NCBI GenBank assembly: GCA_905205975.1
Contig: CAJLFQ010000080.1
Span: 1-9,922 of the forward strand
Direction: 5' to 3'
Length of the DNA stretch: 9,922 nucleotides
From: an uncultured Eubacteriales bacterium
GTDB taxonomy: Bacteria; Bacillota; Clostridia; Oscillospirales; QAMX01
Both the position numbers and the translations under genes were made by a program. The notes below the pieces were generated by a model that did not search any database, was not told where the DNA came from, and worked only from the letters and a program-made list of their open reading frames with translations. Within the stretch, counting starts at the first letter, position 1. Each line of letters opens with the position of its first letter. Below are positions 6,473 to 9,922 of the stretch, piece after piece.

Positions 6473-6523
6473 AGCCCAGCTTTTTTCGGAAAATCCGCTC
6501 TTAAAACAGTTTCTTTCACCATC

Positions 6524-6558
6524 AAAACCGCTCGTTATGGGCGGTTTTTTGTTTTTTT
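6524..6558 (+). terminator. Intrinsic terminator after the flavoprotein gene
   Basis: AAAACCGC (6524-6531) pairs with GCGGTTTT (6541-6548) around a 9-base loop. A run of T residues broken by one G follows to 6558. It lies about 50 bases after the stop codon. The rest of the 6473-6759 gap holds only the next gene's promoter and repeats. Confidence 0.85.
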
Positions 6559-6591
6559 CACCCTCCTGTTTCTATTTGCCGTCACTGATGT

Positions 6592-6711
6592 TTTGTCGAA
6601 TATTGCCAGATTATGTCGTAATTTTCCATCTTTGCTTGTCTCCAAGGTGTTTAAGTTTAATTATTTAATTGTTGACATCTTCGACAAACAGTGGTATACT
6701 AATAGTCGAAG
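6592..6711. promoter_or_regulatory. GTCGAA repeats flanking a promoter, possible operator
   Basis: TTTGTCGAA (6592-6600) recurs as its exact complement TTCGACAAA (6680-6688) inside the promoter spacer. A third copy GTCGAAG (6705-6711) falls at the predicted transcription start. The last two form a 7-bp perfect inverted repeat, CTTCGAC/GTCGAAG, bracketing the -10 box. The placement suits a repressor that blocks the promoter, with a more distant upstream site. The cognate regulator is not visible. Confidence 0.4.
6672..6700 (+). promoter_or_regulatory. Strong extended -10 promoter of the solute-binding protein gene
   Basis: TTGACA (6672-6677), a 17-base spacer and TATACT (6695-6700) match 11 of 12 consensus positions, and TGG at 6692-6694 supplies an extended -10. 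The predicted start is near 6707. The strength fits the strong ribosome-binding site and biased codon use of the gene it serves. Confidence 0.85.
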
Positions 6712-6759
6712 TGCAGTTCATTCCTCTGCTGCACCATATTTTATTTGGAGGTATTGTCC

Positions 6760-8226
6760 ATGAAACGCAGCGCCCGAATTCTCTCCCTTCTCCTGGCCGT
6801 GCTGATGCTTGCCGTGTGCTTTGCCGCATGCAAAAAAGACGATCAGCAAAAAGACAACCCAGACGACAACAAGCTGGATCTCTCGAAAACCGACTCCTGG
6901 ACAGACGAGCAATGGCTCGCCTATGAGCAATCCCTTGACTATGGCGGCAGAACCTTTACGCTGATGACGCACCAGCGCAACCGCCGCTCTCCGAATGAAG
7001 AGAACCCGACGCAGATCGACACCGACCTCGACAACCTGATCAAGCAGTTTGAATCCGACCTGAACGTCAGCTTTGAAATCGCCGACAAATGGGTCGACGG
7101 CGCAACGCTTGCCACATGGACGGCCAGCGGTGAAAACCCGGCCGACGTCTATGACTCCCGTCCGTCAAACTGGCTCCCCTACGCCGCCAAAGGCGCGATC
7201 TTTAACTGGGCCAGCGACGAAGCAAAGAGCTACGGCGTGAACGTCAACAACGAAAAGCTCTTCTGGCAGGATTGGACCCATGCATGGGACGTCAACGGCG
7301 CGACCTACGCTGTCCGTTACGCTTCCAAGTACTATCCGCCGGAAGCCGGCTGGATCATGCTCTATAACGAAGACATCCTCGACGCCAACGGCATCAAGAA
7401 CATCGAAGACAAAGTCCGCAAGGGCGAATGGACCTGGGATTACTTCCTGGAATGCGCCAAAGCCTGCACGAAGGACACCGACGCTGACGGCACCGCGAAC
7501 ACGTGGGGCATCGCAACCGGTTACGCAGCTTACGGCGAAGAAGTCGTCGCCGGCGGCGGCAACATCGTCACGATGAAAGACGGCAAGCTGACCTGCGAAC
7601 TGAACACGCCGGCTGCCATCGAAGGTCTGACCTTCATGTCCAAGCAGGCCAACAGCGGCGCCATCATGAAGGGCGCTGACGGCAACGCCAACATCGGCTA
7701 CGGCGAAGGCCACACCGCATTTGCCGCTGGCGAAGTCGCTTTCCTCTACACCGAACTCCGCATCATCGCCAACAAGGCTTACTCCGATGAATTCGGTATG
7801 CGCCGCATGGAAGCCACTTGGGGCGTTCTCCCGCTCCCGGTCAAGGCTGGCGAACCGTACCGCAACATCATCGGCAACCACGACACCGACTGGGTCCTGA
7901 TGACGAACAAAGACCGTGAATTCTCCGTGAAGGTTTACACGGCATTTGCCCGCCGCCAGAACGACGTCAACTGGAAAGACTGCGTCGCCGAAGCTTACCT
8001 GCAGGATCCGACCGACACGAACAAAGCAGACATCCTCGCCAACTACGTCATCCCGAACGTCACCCCGAACTATCAGTGGGTTTCCGGCGATGTGAACGAT
8101 CTGTACCGTTCCGAAGCGGTTTACCCGATCTACGATGAAAAGGCTTCCCCGGCAGCCATCGCCGAAGCTGTCGCTCCGAAGATCCAGGGTCTGCTGGACA
8201 ACATCTCTGAGTTCCCGAAGAACTAA
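6760..8226 (+). CDS. ABC transporter extracellular solute-binding lipoprotein (probable sugar type)
   Basis: The 488-residue protein is predicted to be secreted and lipid-anchored. It has a basic start (MKRSAR), a hydrophobic core (residues 7-19) and a lipobox FAAC with Cys24, followed by a charged linker rich in K, D and Q. The mature part resembles family 1 extracellular solute-binding proteins of carbohydrate ABC transporters, including a DTDADGTANTWG segment, a FAAGEVAFLYTE segment and an ATWGVLPLP segment typical of these lipoproteins. I start it at the ATG at 6760 because GGAGG (6747-6751) lies 8 bases upstream. A TTG at 6745 overlaps the approach to that site and is rejected. No permease or ATPase gene follows: a strong terminator ends the unit, so it must work with a transporter encoded elsewhere. 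Codons end strongly in C (GAC, AAC, GGC, ATC), suggesting high expression. The ligand cannot be told from sequence. Confidence 0.88.
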   Translation: MKRSARILSLLLAVLMLAVCFAACKKDDQQKDNPDDNKLDLSKTDSWTDEQWLAYEQSLDYGGRTFTLMTHQRNRRSPNEENPTQIDTDLDNLIKQFESDLNVSFEIADKWVDGATLATWTASGENPADVYDSRPSNWLPYAAKGAIFNWASDEAKSYGVNVNNEKLFWQDWTHAWDVNGATYAVRYASKYYPPEAGWIMLYNEDILDANGIKNIEDKVRKGEWTWDYFLECAKACTKDTDADGTANTWGIATGYAAYGEEVVAGGGNIVTMKDGKLTCELNTPAAIEGLTFMSKQANSGAIMKGADGNANIGYGEGHTAFAAGEVAFLYTELRIIANKAYSDEFGMRRMEATWGVLPLPVKAGEPYRNIIGNHDTDWVLMTNKDREFSVKVYTAFARRQNDVNWKDCVAEAYLQDPTDTNKADILANYVIPNVTPNYQWVSGDVNDLYRSEAVYPIYDEKASPAAIAEAVAPKIQGLLDNISEFPKN

Positions 8227-8259
8227 TTCTTCAGCATTCTCTGAATGTTCTGAATCAAA

Positions 8260-8306
8260 GAACCCCGCCTGCGGTATCCTACGCAGGCGGGGTTCTCTTC
8301 TTTTTA
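8260..8306. terminator. Strong terminator after the solute-binding protein gene
   Basis: GAACCCCGCCTGCG (8260-8273) and CGCAGGCGGGGTTC (8282-8295) form a 14-bp perfect stem with an 8-base loop, followed by TCTTCTTTTT. It is the only structure between the convergent genes ending at 8226 and 8326. The minus-strand tail is only weakly T-rich (TTCTTTGATT), so it may end the sialidase-like transcript less efficiently. Confidence 0.9.
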
Positions 8307-8325
8307 TGTGTTATTTTGATTTGTT

Positions 8326-9402
8326 TCAGGCGCGCAGTGCGGCAAACGGAATGCGATAAATGCCCGTTTCCGTCAGGCAGCCGCTGTTGATCGCTCCGCG
8401 GCAAACGCTTAAGAGCATGGTTTCATCATCTGCGGCAAACATCGACGCATAGCAGTAGCCGCGCGCAGGATCCTCACCGATTTGATTCAGCGGCCCCCAT
8501 GTTCTGCCTGCATCTTCGGAAATTCGAATCACCAGCGGCGTTCTGGAGGCGCCCCATTCCGTACAGCGGCCGTTATATTCCGGGATCGGGTTGTAAGCGG
8601 CATAGATTTTGCCTTGATGGCAAAGCATACTCAAAGGTGAACACGGCGACGTCAATTCGGATGGCTCCGGCATCGTAAAACTGCGCATTCTGTCATATGA
8701 AACGCAGACATACTGCGAACCGGCATTGGTCCGCATCCACATGATCACGGCACCGTCTGTGCGCTCGAAAATCCCCGGTTCCTGCGTCCAGATTGGTTCG
8801 CCCAGGATTCTGGGCGGCAGAGAAACGCGCGCGCCCGTATCACAGAAAGAACGGCCTTGATCGTCTGAAACAGCGACAAACATGGTGGCCGCGTTATCAA
8901 ACGCCTTGCAGTGCCCTTCCCTGTCAAAGACCATCTGGTGCGCTGCAAGCGGCACTGCAATCCGGCCATCGGCCAAACGAATCATCCGGTCATTGTTGAT
9001 GACATAATAGCATTTGGGCAGCAGACATTCGCAGCGCTCTGCCCGGAAGGTCTTTCCGTCGGTCGAGTATGTCCGCCCGATGGTTGAGGTACCGTCCGGC
9101 TCTTTGATCAGAAACCAGAAGCACAGCGTCCCGTCCAGAAGCGGCAGTGCCGAAACGCTCATGATATTCGCCGTGCCGAACTCTGCGGCGCGTGCAATGA
9201 TCTCCGGTTCGCTGAACGTCCTGCCGTTATCCGTCGAGCGGATCAGCGCGATATCGCACGCTGCATCATCCGATGCGCTGCTGCCGGTGTATCGGCTGTA
9301 TGCAAACAAAATCTCACCGTTTGGCGCACGCAGGAATGCGCCTTCACTGTTTCTTGGATTTCCTTCGCTCGGGCAGATTTGATGAATCAGGTATGGATCC
9401 AT
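8326..9402 (-). CDS. Sialidase-family (Asp-box/BNR) protein, probably cytoplasmic
   Basis: The 358-residue protein has the repeated Asp boxes (S-x-D-x-G-x-T/S-F/W) of the six-bladed sialidase fold. These are STDNGRTF (56-63), STDGKTF (113-119), SDDQGRSF (179-186), a degenerate SYDRMRSF (235-242) and SEDAGRTW (295-302). Arginines that could serve as the carboxylate-binding triad occur near residues 25 or 37, 224 (MWMRTNAGSQ) and 293, but I cannot assign them surely. GH33 sialidases release terminal sialic acids; related Asp-box families act on other glycans or are lectin-like, so the substrate is open. No signal peptide or membrane segment is present, unlike secreted sialidases. The ATG at 9400-9402 is preceded at 6 bases by AAAGGAGAG, an excellent ribosome-binding site. 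It is a single-gene unit convergent with the solute-binding protein gene. Confidence 0.8.
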   Translation of the reverse strand: MDPYLIHQICPSEGNPRNSEGAFLRAPNGEILFAYSRYTGSSASDDAACDIALIRSTDNGRTFSEPEIIARAAEFGTANIMSVSALPLLDGTLCFWFLIKEPDGTSTIGRTYSTDGKTFRAERCECLLPKCYYVINNDRMIRLADGRIAVPLAAHQMVFDREGHCKAFDNAATMFVAVSDDQGRSFCDTGARVSLPPRILGEPIWTQEPGIFERTDGAVIMWMRTNAGSQYVCVSYDRMRSFTMPEPSELTSPCSPLSMLCHQGKIYAAYNPIPEYNGRCTEWGASRTPLVIRISEDAGRTWGPLNQIGEDPARGYCYASMFAADDETMLLSVCRGAINSGCLTETGIYRIPFAALRA

Positions 9403-9468
9403 GCTGTTCTCTCCTTTGGCTGTATCGTTTTGCGGCGCGTCTGCCGATTTGCAAATGACGCCGAGATA

Positions 9469-9497
9469 AGCATATCAGTTTTTGATTGGCCTGTCAA
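9469..9497 (-). promoter_or_regulatory. Promoter of the sialidase-like gene
   Basis: On the minus strand a perfect TTGACA (9492-9497), a 17-base spacer and TATGCT (9469-9474) form a plausible sigma-A promoter, with a predicted start near 9462. The -10 overlaps a short near-palindrome, GATATGCTTATC on the minus strand, which could be a regulator site. Confidence 0.6.
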
Positions 9498-9574
9498 TCC
9501 CATTCTCTGTTTTTGGCTTACCTGTACCGCGTTTTTTTAATCGGATCCAATCCAAAGCTGGAAAAAAGTGCATT

Positions 9575-9604
9575 ACATACGTTTTCTGTTTTCCGGTTAT
9601 GATA
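9575..9604 (+). promoter_or_regulatory. Possible sigma-G promoter of the spore protein gene
   Basis: ACATA (9575-9579), an 18-base gap and TATGATA (9598-9604) resemble the sporulation sigma-G consensus (GHATR and CATNHTA), each differing by one base. The spacing is right and spore protein genes are normally under sigma-G in the forespore. The predicted start is near 9611, leaving a leader of about 43 bases. No good sigma-A -35 is properly spaced before this -10. Confidence 0.45.
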
Positions 9605-9653
9605 TCATTGCAGCCCAAAACAACATCACTTCAGAAAACAAGGAGAAAATCAT

Positions 9654-9851
9654 ATGTCCAGCAAGAGTAATCGTATTGTTGTTCCTGCGGCAAAGGATGC
9701 CATGGAAAAGTTCAAGATGGAAGCGGCCAACGAAGTCGGCGTCAACCTGAAACAGGGTTACAACGGCGATCTGAGCTCCCGTCAGGCAGGCTCTGTCGGC
9801 GGCCAGATGGTCAAGAAGATGATTGAGTCTTACGAAAACGGCCTGAAATAA
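9654..9851 (+). CDS. Alpha/beta-type small acid-soluble spore protein
   Basis: The 65-residue protein is a complete alpha/beta-type SASP. These proteins coat and protect DNA in the dormant forespore and are degraded to amino acids at germination. Family features are the KMEAANEVGV block (21-30) around the germination protease site and the C-terminal GSVGGQMVKKMIESYE block (46-61). The protease site is atypical: the usual E-I/F-A is E-A-A here. AGGAG (9641-9645) lies 8 bases before the ATG. The gene stands alone between its own promoter and a strong terminator. It is the best evidence that the organism forms endospores. Confidence 0.96.
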   Translation: MSSKSNRIVVPAAKDAMEKFKMEAANEVGVNLKQGYNGDLSSRQAGSVGGQMVKKMIESYENGLK

Positions 9852-9863
9852 GGTTTGTTTTTC

Positions 9864-9902
9864 AAAAGCGGCGGACGGATTTTTTCCGTCCGCCGCTTTT
9901 TT
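9864..9902 (+). terminator. Intrinsic terminator after the spore protein gene
   Basis: AAAAGCGGCGGACGG (9864-9878) pairs perfectly with CCGTCCGCCGCTTTT (9886-9900) around a T-rich 7-base loop, and the T run continues to 9902. It begins 13 bases after the stop codon. Because the stem is flanked by A and T runs it could act in both directions. Confidence 0.92.
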
Positions 9903-9922
9903 GCCGTGCTTTTTGAGTGGAG

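Noticed and set aside
6669..6926. 85-codon plus-strand frame overlapping the solute-binding protein promoter and start
   Set aside because: It begins upstream of the predicted transcription start and overlaps the well-supported lipoprotein signal sequence in another frame.
7165..7881. 238-codon minus-strand open frame inside the solute-binding protein gene
   Set aside because: It results from the strong C-ending codon bias of the real gene, which removes stops from the opposite strand. It has no promoter or ribosome-binding site of its own.
1..9922. CRISPR arrays, insertion sequences, integrases, attachment sites or phage genes
   Set aside because: I saw no regularly spaced direct repeats, no terminal inverted repeats around a transposase and no tRNA-adjacent duplication. 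The content is ordinary chromosomal genes.

Overview
The window looks like a chromosomal segment of an endospore-forming, moderately GC-rich Firmicute, probably of class Clostridia. The clearest evidence is a complete alpha/beta-type small acid-soluble spore protein gene near the right end. TTGACA/TATAAT-type promoters with 17-base spacers, strong Shine-Dalgarno sites and oligo-T terminators also fit. I see no transposase, phage gene, CRISPR array, tRNA or rRNA inside the window.

Layout, left to right. Positions 1-354 carry no gene. They hold two tandem minus-strand promoters firing off the left edge, one with a CIRCE-like inverted repeat at its start site, and a plus-strand promoter for the next gene. 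A PHP-domain histidinol-phosphatase-like gene follows (355-1179, +), most likely starting at a TTG codon. A two-way terminator separates it from a convergent three-gene operon on the minus strand, read right to left as tldD, tldE and a gatZ/kbaZ-like gene (5362 down to 1302). The tldD reading frame continues upstream of its first conventional start codon into clearly TldD-like sequence that has no ATG, GTG or TTG, so its start is non-canonical or damaged. Divergent from tldD is a thioredoxin-reductase-like flavoprotein gene (5573-6472, +). It keeps the redox CxxC but lacks the usual NADPH 2'-phosphate-binding arginines.

The right part holds single-gene units. An orphan ABC-transporter solute-binding lipoprotein (6760-8226, +) has a strong extended -10 promoter, possible operator repeats and a strong terminator. 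A convergent sialidase-like Asp-box protein without a signal peptide (8326-9402, -) comes next. The spore protein gene (9654-9851, +) has a possible sigma-G promoter and a strong terminator.

How the genes fit together: TldD and TldE form a heterodimeric peptidase, but no peptide substrate gene is visible. The gatZ-like gene lacks its gatY/kbaY partner here. The solute-binding protein and the cytoplasmic sialidase-like protein could both serve glycan-sugar use, but they are separate transcription units and this link is inference. I found no convincing previously undescribed multi-gene system. The items most worth following up are the tldD start, the atypical thioredoxin reductase, the partnerless gatZ and the operator-like repeats in two promoter regions.
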